A stretch of 51,090 nucleotides of DNA from Verrucomicrobia bacterium Opi.OSU.00C. GTDB taxonomy: Bacteria > Verrucomicrobiota > Verrucomicrobiia > Opitutales > PNEW01. The stretch covers positions 1 through 51,090 of the forward strand of contig PNEW01000004.1 in the NCBI GenBank assembly GCA_002922725.1. Reading direction: 5' to 3'. A program made the position numbers and the translations under genes. The notes under the pieces were generated by a model that made no database searches, was not told the DNA's origin, and saw nothing but the letters and a program-made list of their open reading frames with translations. This document shows, piece after piece, positions 1 through 7,756 of this stretch; the first letter of the stretch is position 1; each line of letters starts with the position of its first letter.

Positions 1-1
1 C

Positions 2-94
2 GGATTGGTCATTTTTTTAGCTTCTGATGCTTCCAGTTATATTACCGGCCAGGACATTTACATAGACGGAGGATTTCTTATGAAAGGTATATAA
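2..94 (+). CDS. Short-chain dehydrogenase/reductase, C-terminal fragment (cut by window start)
   Basis: Only the last 30 codons are present. They read as the end of a classical SDR: a Leu-Ala-Ser-Asp segment, then Tyr-Ile-Thr-Gly-Gln, then Ile-Asp-Gly-Gly-Phe, which is the usual cofactor/oligomerisation tail of NAD(P)-dependent SDRs. The frame is open from the first bases and ends in TAA at 92-94. Its substrate cannot be told from this fragment. It lies 83 bp upstream of the E2 gene on the same strand, so it may be part of the same catabolic locus, for example an acetoin or alcohol reductase, but that is inference. Confidence 0.8.
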   Translation, partial: GLVIFLASDASSYITGQDIYIDGGFLMKGI

Positions 95-114
95 TTATAT
101 ATATATATATTAAT

Positions 115-135
115 AAAAGATAAATATCTTTTTTT
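115..135 (+). terminator. AT-rich hairpin plus T run after the SDR tail (weak terminator candidate)
   Basis: AAAAGATA at 115-122 pairs with TATCTTTT at 125-132, and the run of T continues to 135. The stem has a single G-C pair and a very short loop, so it would be weak. It sits 20 bp after the SDR stop and before the E2 start, where a partial terminator would make sense. Confidence 0.3.
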
Positions 136-177
136 ATTCACATTTTCACTGATGGATGATAAAACTTTTTTAAGACT

Positions 178-1191
178 ATGCCTATTCCTGTAAAAATGCC
201 TAAACTCGGTTTGACGATGACTGAAGGAACACTCGTCTCCTGGCTTGTTAATGAAGGAGACAAGATTGAAAAAAAACAGGAAATCGCGGAAATCGAAACC
301 GATAAAATCGTTAATCAGTTGAGTTCACCGGCAGACGGTACGCTCGTGCGTATTACCGCTCAGGAAGGTGATGAAATCGATGTCGCCGAAACAATCGCAT
401 GGATCCTCGCGGAGGGTGAGTCGGAAAGCGATATCTCCACTGAAGGCCCTGATCGCTCAGAAATCTCAGTCGCAACGGCTATATCTTCGGAAGCTCTTCC
501 TGTAGAGGAAAAAGTCACGCAACAAAATGAAGGTAGTTTGGAACCCTGGTCGGATATGCGTAAAGCCATTACGCGTACTGTCACCCATTCAGCAGCTGTC
601 CCCCAGATTACTCTTTTCACCCGCGCATCCGCCTCTAGGATGATGGGACTTCGCGAAGTGGATAGAACTATCGCCTATGATGATGTTATAATTTTCTGTG
701 TATCCCGTACCCTGAAAGAACATCCCTGTCTTAATTCCACCTATGAAGAGGCTGGGTTGCGCATCCATTCTCAAGCTAATGTCGGCCTCGCTATAGCCAT
801 GGAAGAAGGATTGATGATTCCTGTAGTTAAAGGGGCCTGTGGCTTATCACTTCCCGAGATTTGTGAGGAGAGGAAGCATCTCGTCGATCTGGTGCGCTCA
901 CGCAGTGCCCTGACGGATGAACTGGAAGGTGGTACCTTTTCCATTACCAACCTGGGAATGTTTCCCGTCGATCGTTTTACCGCTTTGCTCTACCCCTCTC
1001 AAACAGGTATCCTTTCCGTTGGACGCATTCAGCAACTTGCCGTTTCTGGAGACAATGGTCAGATAGCTCTTGCGCCATTTATTGAATTGGGTTTAACTTT
1101 AGATCACCGCGTAGCCGATGGCGCGGCAGGAGCCGCTTTTTTAAAAGACTTAGTTGATAAAATAGAAAATCTGAGATTGGAGGATGGATAA
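178..1191 (+). CDS. Dihydrolipoyl acyltransferase (E2) of a 2-oxoacid/acetoin dehydrogenase complex
   Basis: E2 core component that moves an acyl group from the lipoyl arm to CoA. Residues 1-78 form a lipoyl domain with the lipoylation site E-T-D-K-I at Lys43. Residues from about 120 to 337 are the CAT-fold catalytic domain, with the active-site His-x-x-x-Asp-Gly motif at about 310-315 (HRVADG). The linker (about 79-119) is short and acidic, and I find no peripheral subunit-binding domain, the roughly 35-residue helix pair that normally anchors E1/E3. The length of 337 aa is below the usual 400 or more. The gene overlaps E1alpha by a few bases, so the three genes form one operon. No strong Shine-Dalgarno precedes the ATG. 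No E3 (lipoamide dehydrogenase) gene is in the window. The substrate could be acetoin or pyruvate; E2-E1alpha-E1beta sets of this size are often annotated as acetoin dehydrogenase. Confidence 0.88.
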   Translation: MPIPVKMPKLGLTMTEGTLVSWLVNEGDKIEKKQEIAEIETDKIVNQLSSPADGTLVRITAQEGDEIDVAETIAWILAEGESESDISTEGPDRSEISVATAISSEALPVEEKVTQQNEGSLEPWSDMRKAITRTVTHSAAVPQITLFTRASASRMMGLREVDRTIAYDDVIIFCVSRTLKEHPCLNSTYEEAGLRIHSQANVGLAIAMEEGLMIPVVKGACGLSLPEICEERKHLVDLVRSRSALTDELEGGTFSITNLGMFPVDRFTALLYPSQTGILSVGRIQQLAVSGDNGQIALAPFIELGLTLDHRVADGAAGAAFLKDLVDKIENLRLEDG

Positions 1192-1192
1192 A

Positions 1193-2203
1193 ATGACTGA
1201 GGTAACAACTGAACCCCAAAAAGAGACCACAACATTTGCTGATATTGATCATGCAATGGGGTTAAGAATGTATGAAAACATGCGACGCGTTCGTGACTTT
1301 GATGAAGCCGTTCACGAGCTGAATGCGGCGGGAGAACTCCCCGGTTTCGTCCACGTTTATGTGGGTGAAGAGGGCATCGCCTCTGGTGTAATGACTGCAA
1401 TAAACGATGATGATTATATCACTTCCACACATCGTGGTCATGGACACTGTGTCGCCAAAGGTGTAGAAATGGACGGTATGATGGCTGAGCTCTACGGACG
1501 GGTAACGGGTATTTGCAAAGGAAAGGGTGGATCTATGCATATCGCTGACTTTTCTAAGGGGATGCTCGGCGCTAACGGTATTGTTGCTGGCAGCACGCCG
1601 ATTGCTGTTGGTGCTGCCCTATCCGCCCAAATGAGAAATAGCGGTCAGGTCGCGGTGTGTTTTTTCGGGGACGGCGCTACAAACGAAGGTATTTTTCATG
1701 AATCCCTGAACCTCGCATCGATTTGGGATCTTCCCTGCATTTTCGTCTGTGAAAACAATGGCTATGCACAGACGACAGCGACTTCCTATGCGATGAATGT
1801 TAAGGATCTCGCGGTACGAGCTAAATCCTATAATATTCCCGGTGTTATTGTTGACGGCCAGGACATTATCGCTGTTCACCGCGCGACTAAAAAAGCCGCT
1901 GAACGCGCACGGGAGGGGAAAGGGCCTTCCTTACTTGAGTGTAAAACGACACGCTTCTATGGACACTTTGAAGGAGATAATTTAAAATATCGTGATCCAA
2001 ACGAAGCCATTGAAGCACGAAAACGTGACCCCCTTGTGTTATTCGCTGATAATGTTGCTCCGGCCATTGGTGTCACTACAGATGAAATGAAAGTTATCGA
2101 TGAAAAAGTCGCGGATGTGATCAAAAAAGCAATTGAATTTGGTAGGTCTTCTCCCTTTCCATCTCCCGAAGACTGTCTTAATGATGTTTATGTAAATTAT
2201 TAA
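1193..2203 (+). CDS. Thiamine-diphosphate-dependent dehydrogenase E1, alpha subunit (AcoA/PdhA-like)
   Basis: Alpha subunit of the E1 component, which decarboxylates a 2-oxoacid or cleaves acetoin on thiamine diphosphate. The ThDP-binding motif runs from Gly-Asp-Gly at about residue 160 to Glu-Asn-Asn at about 188. The His-Arg-Gly-His-Gly-His stretch near residue 83 is the conserved phosphorylation-loop/active-site region of the family. The length of 336 aa is normal. The ORF opens at ATG 1184, but a GGAGG at 1179-1183 directly abuts that codon and is 9 nt from the second ATG at 1193, so 1193 is the better start. The gene is translationally coupled to E2 upstream and is followed 18 bp later by E1beta. 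GC content is visibly higher than in the division cluster. Confidence 0.9.
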   Translation: MTEVTTEPQKETTTFADIDHAMGLRMYENMRRVRDFDEAVHELNAAGELPGFVHVYVGEEGIASGVMTAINDDDYITSTHRGHGHCVAKGVEMDGMMAELYGRVTGICKGKGGSMHIADFSKGMLGANGIVAGSTPIAVGAALSAQMRNSGQVAVCFFGDGATNEGIFHESLNLASIWDLPCIFVCENNGYAQTTATSYAMNVKDLAVRAKSYNIPGVIVDGQDIIAVHRATKKAAERAREGKGPSLLECKTTRFYGHFEGDNLKYRDPNEAIEARKRDPLVLFADNVAPAIGVTTDEMKVIDEKVADVIKKAIEFGRSSPFPSPEDCLNDVYVNY

Positions 2204-2221
2204 ATTTAGGAGTATTAAATC

Positions 2222-3250
2222 ATGGTTGATAGAAAAAAAGTTACTTACCGGCAAGCCCTAAATGAAGCATTACACGAAGAAATGGCGTTCGATGAAAATG
2301 TTTTTATCCTCGGACAGGATATTGCTGGGGGAGCGCAAAATAAAGCCCCCGATGAGTTTGACGCATGGGGTGGTCCATTCGGTGTTACCAAGGGACTGGT
2401 TGGTAAATATGGAAAATCACGGGTCCGTGATACTCCCATAACTGAAGGTGCCATTGTCGGTTGCGCTGCCGGTGCAGCGGCCAGTGGGATGAGGCCAATC
2501 GTAGAATTAATGTTTATCGATTTTCTTGGATTCTGTCTAGATCAGATTATGAACCAGGCCTCACCCATGCGTTATATGTTCGGAGGAAAAGCTAAGGTCC
2601 CCATGGTGATGCGGACAATGATTGGGGGAGGTTTTCAGGCTGCAGCTCAGCATTCACATTCCTGCCATTCACTTCTCGTTCACCTCCCGGGGTTAAAACT
2701 GGTTACACCATCAACTCCCTATGACGCTAAAGGTCTGTTAAAATCAGCGATCCGTGATGACGACCTCGTAATCTTTGTCGAGCACAAGGGTCTTTATGAT
2801 ACGAAAGGGCCGGTTCCCGAGGAAGAGTATCTTCTCCCTTTGGGAAAAGGTGAGATCGTTCGCGAAGGTACAGATATTACAATCGTTGCTTTTTCTAAGA
2901 TGGTCCTCATCGCCTATGAAGCATCCGTAAAACTGGAGCAAGATGATATCAGTGTGGAGGTGATTGATCCTCGTTCGATGTCACCGCTTGACGAGGAATT
3001 GATTCTGAATTCAGTGCGAAAAACAGGACATCTAATAGTTGTCGATGAAGACAATCCAAGGTGCTCCATTGCAACGGATGTTGTCGCTCTTGCCTCCTCA
3101 AAGGCGTTTGACAGTCTTAATGCAGCGCCAAAGATGCTCACACCTCCACATACACCCGTGCCATTCTCACCAGAATTGGAAAAGTTTTATCTCCCTAACG
3201 CGGATAAATTAGTCGAACTCGTTAAGGAGACCGTCCCCGCTCACGCCTAG
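2222..3250 (+). CDS. Thiamine-diphosphate-dependent dehydrogenase E1, beta subunit (AcoB/PdhB-like)
   Basis: Beta subunit of the E1 heterotetramer. The N-terminal pyrimidine-binding domain has the typical start (YRQALNEALHEEM) and a Gly-Gln-Asp-Ile-Ala segment. The central Ala-Ala-Gln-His-Ser-His/His-Leu-Pro-Gly region lies at the ThDP site. The C-terminal transketolase domain carries the usual Val-Ile-Asp-Pro-Arg-Ser and Val-Asp-Glu-Asp segments. The length of 342 aa is normal for the family. An AGGAG sits about 10 nt before the ATG. This is the last gene of the E2-E1alpha-E1beta operon, and no E3 gene follows. The complex would therefore borrow a housekeeping lipoamide dehydrogenase, an odd fit with an E2 that seems to lack the E3-binding domain. 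Confidence 0.9.
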   Translation: MVDRKKVTYRQALNEALHEEMAFDENVFILGQDIAGGAQNKAPDEFDAWGGPFGVTKGLVGKYGKSRVRDTPITEGAIVGCAAGAAASGMRPIVELMFIDFLGFCLDQIMNQASPMRYMFGGKAKVPMVMRTMIGGGFQAAAQHSHSCHSLLVHLPGLKLVTPSTPYDAKGLLKSAIRDDDLVIFVEHKGLYDTKGPVPEEEYLLPLGKGEIVREGTDITIVAFSKMVLIAYEASVKLEQDDISVEVIDPRSMSPLDEELILNSVRKTGHLIVVDEDNPRCSIATDVVALASSKAFDSLNAAPKMLTPPHTPVPFSPELEKFYLPNADKLVELVKETVPAHA

Positions 3251-3543
3251 GTGGGTGGGATAAGAGGGGGTTACGGTCGCGGAAGAGGTGACAGTAAATC
3301 CTAGCATATCGGCGAGAAGCCAGAGTTGACGCATAGCGAAACCTTTGGATAGCAAATTATAAGATCCCTCCTGAAGAAGCGGGGATATGACATTTTTTAA
3401 AATCTAAATCTAAATAATCTCCATTAAACACCTCTTTATCTGTGCCCCTTTAGGAATTAGATAGTAATCCATATTCTTTCTACCATCTATCGCGGTAGGA
3501 CTAAACCGTATCACCGTAAAGGTGAAGCTTCGCTACTCTCCTC

Positions 3544-4575
3544 TTACAAACTGTAAGTTTCCGGCCAATTACGTGAAGCGGCACCACGCGTGACATACAA
3601 TTTACCCAGGGTTGGCTCTGCTATGACGACGGCTGTCGTAAGTCCGATGTCACCAACATGTCGTTCGATACTGTCGGGAAAGTCGGTGAAATCACAAAAG
3701 CTGCAGTAAGCTAATTGCGCAGTCAATCGACCGTTGTTAGGTTCCAGATTCTTACGTAACATACTTTCACGCATGAGTGAATTTTCACGGGTAAACTGCC
3801 CGAAATTTTCCGTCTTTGCCAAGCGTTTATTTGAGACAACACAATTCGCATGGGTATATATTCCACGCTTGGGTTTAAGAACACCAATTCCATAGGGCGT
3901 GATTTCAATTCCCGCTATCCCACCCTTCTCATCGGCAACTGTACAGTGAGCACACAATTCAATCCGAAATTGTTTTGTAAATTCTATAACCTCTTCCACA
4001 CACGAACAATGCAGGGCAATCAATCCCCAAGCCGCATAAGGCAGGTCACCATTGGGATTATCAACGTAGAGTGCATTGCGAAAAATTGAACAACGACCTT
4101 GAATAAATCCGTGTCCAAAAAGCCACCCCGGGTAGGTAAGCGTTAATGCCGATGGTGCGTTACTCATTTTCATGCGCAGCACTTGGAATTGAAACTGTCG
4201 AAATGCATCGGTGTCTTTAGATTGACCCGAAATCGGGATGCCGTCGAGTGATGCAGTAGGTTGTATCGCAAAAGAAGTGCACGCGTTATCTTCTACGTGA
4301 CCGATTGTTCCTATCTGATTTTCATTTAAGCCCGACCCTTTTGCCATTCCGAGAAATACATCAGGAATGTGAGGTATATATTTATTTATGAATCGGTTGA
4401 ATTTTTTATTCTTCCACCACGGAATTGAATCGGGAACAATCCGACTCGCCCTAAGCTGCAAAGACTCCTGCCAGGCGTAACCGAGCATGACACCGCATTC
4501 GGATGCCGTCCCCTCGACATCAATCAACGGTACTTTACCTTGTGAGTATTCGCGATGATCTTTGATCTTACCCAT
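3544..4575 (-). CDS. C45-type NTN hydrolase / acyl-CoA:6-aminopenicillanate acyltransferase-like protein
   Basis: Resembles the peptidase C45 (isopenicillin-N acyltransferase) family of self-processing N-terminal-nucleophile amidohydrolases. In the long reading a Cys follows Asn-Ala at residue 108 (N-A-C-T-S-F), the expected nucleophile and cleavage position. The later segments T-Y-P-G-W-L-F-G, C-T-V-A-D-E-K-G-G-I-A-G-I-E and T-H-A-N fit this fold. No signal peptide is seen. The ORF can open at 4602, but that overlaps the sialidase gene by 23 bp. The Met at 4575 begins just after the sialidase stop; neither start has a clear Shine-Dalgarno. The substrate is unknown: family members cleave or form amide bonds on acyl-amino acids, aminosugar-like amides or penicillins. 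It is the last gene of the sialidase unit. Confidence 0.72.
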   Translation of the reverse strand: MGKIKDHREYSQGKVPLIDVEGTASECGVMLGYAWQESLQLRASRIVPDSIPWWKNKKFNRFINKYIPHIPDVFLGMAKGSGLNENQIGTIGHVEDNACTSFAIQPTASLDGIPISGQSKDTDAFRQFQFQVLRMKMSNAPSALTLTYPGWLFGHGFIQGRCSIFRNALYVDNPNGDLPYAAWGLIALHCSCVEEVIEFTKQFRIELCAHCTVADEKGGIAGIEITPYGIGVLKPKRGIYTHANCVVSNKRLAKTENFGQFTRENSLMRESMLRKNLEPNNGRLTAQLAYCSFCDFTDFPDSIERHVGDIGLTTAVVIAEPTLGKLYVTRGAASRNWPETYSL

Positions 4576-4579
4576 ATCA

Positions 4580-5656
4580 CTATTTGAAAACATCTTCTCC
4601 ATCCGTCAACCAGGATAAATCAAAACTGGTTAAAGTAATTTTCTCGTAAGGGTGAGCCTTTCCACATTCATGAAAACAGGCAATTTCACCCTCAGGTAAA
4701 ACTGCTAGATCGGAATAGGCAGAAGGGCCTTCATGGATCAATTTTGATATCACCCAAGATTCACCCTCGTCATAGCTGAGCCTGATCGTCATCTTTGCCC
4801 GATCCGTTGTGCTGGCTGGATTACTAAAAAGTATCCTATCTCTATCTTGGTGAGTAGCATTGGTATAACGAATTATACTTCCCTGGCAAATCGGCTCAAT
4901 AAGGGTTAAATCCCTTTTCAAAGGACCCCAAGTTAAACCACCATCATTACTGATAGAAACGACACGTGTATTTTTGCTTCGATCGAAATTACGCATATTG
5001 AGCATGATACTACCGTTCGCAAGTTCCACCGCCTGACATTCATTCACTTGATCAAAAGGTGTCCTTCCGCCCAATTTCCAAGATAGGCCATGATCGTCTG
5101 AATAAATCACATGGGAATAGTATTTCAAAGTATCAGCCTCTATATGGTCGCAGGGTATTATAAGACGATCTTTATATTCTCCCTTATGAATTTGGATTCC
5201 TTTACATGGTCCAGTGGCATACCAAGTCCACTCAGGTTTCTTAACAGTCGTGGTTATCTCTTTTGGCATTTCCCAAGTCAATCCATCATCATGGGATGAG
5301 GTTACAAATACTCGACGAGTATCATCGCTTATTTGGGTTATGATCTCATTCTCATAATCAGTTCCAAGGTTCCAGGTCATTAACAACCAAATTACCCCTG
5401 TCTCTTTATCTAAAACTGGACAAGGATTACCACACACATTCGCAGTATCGTTCCATATTACCTGTTGTTTACCCCAGGATTTACCACCATCTTCAGAACG
5501 TCTAACAAGCATATCAATATCCCCAGTATCACCTCTACCTGTCTTACGTCCCTCACAGAACGCCAAAACTGTTCCTTTTTTAGATAAAACCAACGCGGGG
5601 ATTCGATAGGTATGATAACCTTCACTACCACTTATATATAAATCAATCTGTTTCAT
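4580..5656 (-). CDS. Exo-alpha-sialidase (neuraminidase), six-bladed propeller
   Basis: Hydrolyses terminal sialic acids or related nonulosonic acids. The F/Y-R-I-P motif is at 17-20 with the substrate-carboxylate Arg18. Five Asp-boxes (S-x-D-x-G-x-[ST]-W) lie at about 54-61, 121-128, 186-193, 236-243 and 294-301. The probable nucleophile Tyr314 and its partner Glu330 are in the expected C-terminal positions (AYSDLA; CFHE). At 358 aa it is a bare catalytic domain. It has no N-terminal signal peptide or membrane segment, so it is either cytoplasmic, acting on imported oligosaccharides, or exported by another route. It is followed directly by the C45-like gene and preceded by a 184-bp gap containing a TATAAT. 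The BMC shell protein and lyase genes lie just upstream on the same strand. Confidence 0.88.
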   Translation of the reverse strand: MKQIDLYISGSEGYHTYRIPALVLSKKGTVLAFCEGRKTGRGDTGDIDMLVRRSEDGGKSWGKQQVIWNDTANVCGNPCPVLDKETGVIWLLMTWNLGTDYENEIITQISDDTRRVFVTSSHDDGLTWEMPKEITTTVKKPEWTWYATGPCKGIQIHKGEYKDRLIIPCDHIEADTLKYYSHVIYSDDHGLSWKLGGRTPFDQVNECQAVELANGSIMLNMRNFDRSKNTRVVSISNDGGLTWGPLKRDLTLIEPICQGSIIRYTNATHQDRDRILFSNPASTTDRAKMTIRLSYDEGESWVISKLIHEGPSAYSDLAVLPEGEIACFHECGKAHPYEKITLTSFDLSWLTDGEDVFK

Positions 5657-5727
5657 TGTTTTGTATCTTTTTAATACGTTATTTTAAATAACCAAAGTAA
5701 AATAAATATTAAGGTAAAATATAATTA

Positions 5728-5733
5728 ATTATA
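5728..5733 (-). promoter_or_regulatory. Candidate -10 element (TATAAT) upstream of the sialidase
   Basis: The minus strand reads TATAAT at 5733-5728, about 72 nt upstream of the sialidase ATG. No good -35 hexamer is found at 16-18 bp, only TTAAGC at 19 bp, and the region is very AT-rich. The 5657-5840 gap also contains no other gene. The sialidase and C45 genes might therefore have their own promoter besides read-through from the lyase-BMC genes. Confidence 0.3.
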
Positions 5734-5840
5734 GAAGGTAGATATATCGGTAGCTTAAAGAAAAACCGTAATAACAATAAAGCCAGTAATCCGACCGTAC
5801 TATTCAACTAACAAGAATATATATACTGTGGATAAAGTAA

Positions 5841-6482
5841 TTACGTTGGAAGAAGTGAAACGAGGTCGGTATGGGGTCGAGCAATTACGTGCGATGCAAT
5901 AATTGTACCTAATTCATTAACTGCTTCTTTACCTGCGTCAACTGCCGCTGTGACTGCAGCAACGTCACCTTTAATTACCACGGTGACATAAGCAGCTCCT
6001 ATTTTCTCTTTTCCAACAAGTGTTACATTTGCAGATTTTAACATTGCATCTGTCGCTTCTAAAGCTGCGACAAGTCCTTGCGTTTCCAAGAATCCTAAGG
6101 CATGTTGGTTATTTTTCATATTTTGTTTCTGTGTTATTTTATAATCGCTTGGTAAAAATTGTTCACGTGCTCCATAAATAGGATTAATCGTATTAGGATA
6201 ATCAACCGCCTTATCAAACCCACTTGCCGGTGAAGGAATAACACTGCTAATTACTTCTACACCCAATTCATTGCCAAAATCAACTGCAGTCTGCAGTGAA
6301 GAGTTGACATCTGACACATCACCGGCAACACGTATTAATATATTTTCAAGAGCTGTAGTATCTAGCCCCAGTAGCTTAACTCCAGACTCTTTCACCATCT
6401 TATCTGCCACCACTGCGCCAATACTCCAAAAAGAAACCTCGGCAAAGCCCAAGGCAATTACCTCTTCATATGATTTTACCAT
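5841..6482 (-). CDS. Bacterial microcompartment shell protein with two tandem BMC domains (BMC-T)
   Basis: Forms trimeric pseudohexamers in the facets of a protein-shelled organelle. The C-terminal half (about 127-213) is a textbook BMC domain: A-L-G-F-L-E-T-Q-G at the start, a pore-region K-I-G-A-A-Y near 160, then K-G-D-V-A-A-V, and a closing A-S-H-V-I-A-R-P-H. The N-terminal half (about 9-85) is a second, more divergent copy: [29 protein letters not shown] linker of about 40 residues joins them. The length of 213 aa fits single-layer BMC-T proteins. It starts 22 bp after the lyase stop, so the two are co-transcribed. No hexameric (single-domain) or pentameric (EutN/CcmL-type) shell gene is in the window, so it is a partial or satellite shell locus. 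Confidence 0.9.
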   Translation of the reverse strand: MVKSYEEVIALGFAEVSFWSIGAVVADKMVKESGVKLLGLDTTALENILIRVAGDVSDVNSSLQTAVDFGNELGVEVISSVIPSPASGFDKAVDYPNTINPIYGAREQFLPSDYKITQKQNMKNNQHALGFLETQGLVAALEATDAMLKSANVTLVGKEKIGAAYVTVVIKGDVAAVTAAVDAGKEAVNELGTIIASHVIARPHTDLVSLLPT

Positions 6483-6504
6483 AGTAAAATTACTTTAAAC
6501 CAAA

Positions 6505-7557
6505 TTATATTTTACCAAGATTGCGTAATACTTCATCTACAATTTTATCCACATCAATAACATTACGAGAAGACCCCTGTTTATCAGCTAGTGTTGTCCC
6601 TACAAAAGGCTGAACGAGGTCAGCCCTAGATTTTTGACAATTACTCGCCGCCTCCTCAAATCCACATTCCGTAAGAAGGCAAGCAACTTTTGAACGTATA
6701 TTACCCAATTCTTCTTTTTCACGTGATGAAAGCACATATCTGGAACTACCCATATTGAAACCTCTTAACTCGTATCCTATGCGAAACCCATGGGGAAAAT
6801 CGGGAGCATAAAGCATGGTATTGATGAGATCTAAAAGTTTAAACTGAATTCGTTTTGCTTCATCAAGTTCACCTGAAAGAAAACAATTGTATAGCTTCAT
6901 TACAGCTTCCGGAACAACTCCAGAAGTTGCTATTGTCCCACCATCTCCTCCCATAACAAGTGTTGGATATAGAATTTCCTCACAACCCACGAGAATACTA
7001 AATTCAGGTCGTTGGGGTTTAATTTCATTCAAGGTATTAATAAAACGAGGCATATCACGACTACTATCTTTAATTCCGATAATATTGGGGCAATCCAAAG
7101 CTAAGCGCCTAACCACTGGGACACTTATTTCATTAGAAAACTGAGGGATATTATACATGACGATCCCAATCGGAGATTTAGCAGCAATTTCCCTAAAAAG
7201 TTCCTCAATACTTTCTTGGCTAACATTGTAATAATAAGGACCAGTAACAGAAACAGCCGAACAACCATAATCCGCGTAGGTTTCACAGGCTTCCAGAATC
7301 ATTTCCACATTTGCTTCTGCACCACCTGCGAGAATAGGGACTCGTCCCTTTACCTCACTACTCATTATTGCGATTATTCTCTTACGTTCTTCAAAGCTGA
7401 GGCGAATAAATTCTCCTGAACTCCCATTGGGATAAAGCCCAGAGACTCCTTTATCAATAAGCCAATTAGTCTGTCTACGTAGTTCATTCTCATTTATTTT
7501 CCCTTCTTCGTCAAAAGGAACAATATTAGGAACAAATATACCTTCAATTTTACTCAC
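6505..7557 (-). CDS. N-acetylneuraminate lyase/DHDPS-superfamily Schiff-base aldolase with C-terminal encapsulation-type peptide
   Basis: Class I aldolase of the DapA/NanA superfamily that cleaves or forms a 2-keto acid through a Lys imine. The G-S-S-G-E carboxylate loop is at 45-49, the proton-relay Tyr135 is in Y-N-I-P, and the Schiff-base Lys163 is in G-I-K-D-S-S. After Tyr135 the residue matching the diaminopimelate-pathway Arg138 of E. coli DapA is Phe140, so a true DHDPS role is unlikely. The Y-N-I-P-x-[LF]-S pattern is closer to sialic-acid lyases, but the G-G-D-G-G-T segment is not typical of NanA, so the substrate stays open. The barrel ends near residue 300. Beyond it come a linker of about 30 residues and an amphipathic helix at about 333-350 (V-D-K-I-V-D-E-V-L-R-N-L) that looks like a microcompartment cargo peptide. 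The start codon is GTG with AGG 5-7 nt upstream. The BMC-T gene follows after 22 bp. Confidence 0.87.
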   Translation of the reverse strand: MSKIEGIFVPNIVPFDEEGKINENELRRQTNWLIDKGVSGLYPNGSSGEFIRLSFEERKRIIAIMSSEVKGRVPILAGGAEANVEMILEACETYADYGCSAVSVTGPYYYNVSQESIEELFREIAAKSPIGIVMYNIPQFSNEISVPVVRRLALDCPNIIGIKDSSRDMPRFINTLNEIKPQRPEFSILVGCEEILYPTLVMGGDGGTIATSGVVPEAVMKLYNCFLSGELDEAKRIQFKLLDLINTMLYAPDFPHGFRIGYELRGFNMGSSRYVLSSREKEELGNIRSKVACLLTECGFEEAASNCQKSRADLVQPFVGTTLADKQGSSRNVIDVDKIVDEVLRNLGKI

Positions 7558-7756
7558 CTTGCCTAAGGTACAAATTGTCGAGACCGCAAGTAAAGCTTTA
7601 TTGTTAAAAATTGTGCAAACTTCAGAAACTTTTCAGTGATAAAAATGACTTTCAATTAACAGTTCACATTCCTGTATGGTAGATTAAATTTCTTCGGAAT
7701 TTATTTCAATGCAAGAAAACTAGATAAGATTGAACCTAGAGAATTACTTAGCTCTA

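Noticed and set aside
96-112. (TA)n tract as a regulatory switch for the E2 operon
   Set aside because: Short, imperfect, and far from any recognisable promoter hexamers; probably simple AT-rich spacer.
1184-1192. E1alpha starting at the first ATG
   Set aside because: The GGAGG directly abuts that codon, so the ribosome would place the second ATG (1193) in its P site.
3251-3543. Decayed gene or terminator between E1beta and the C45 gene
   Set aside because: No frame or domain could be followed; the only pairings (for example TCACC/GGTGA near 3510-3525) are short and lack a T run.
6505-7557. Annotating the lyase as 4-hydroxy-tetrahydrodipicolinate synthase (dapA)
   Set aside because: The substrate-binding Arg of true DapA is replaced by Phe, there is a C-terminal extension of about 50 residues, and the neighbours are catabolic and BMC genes.
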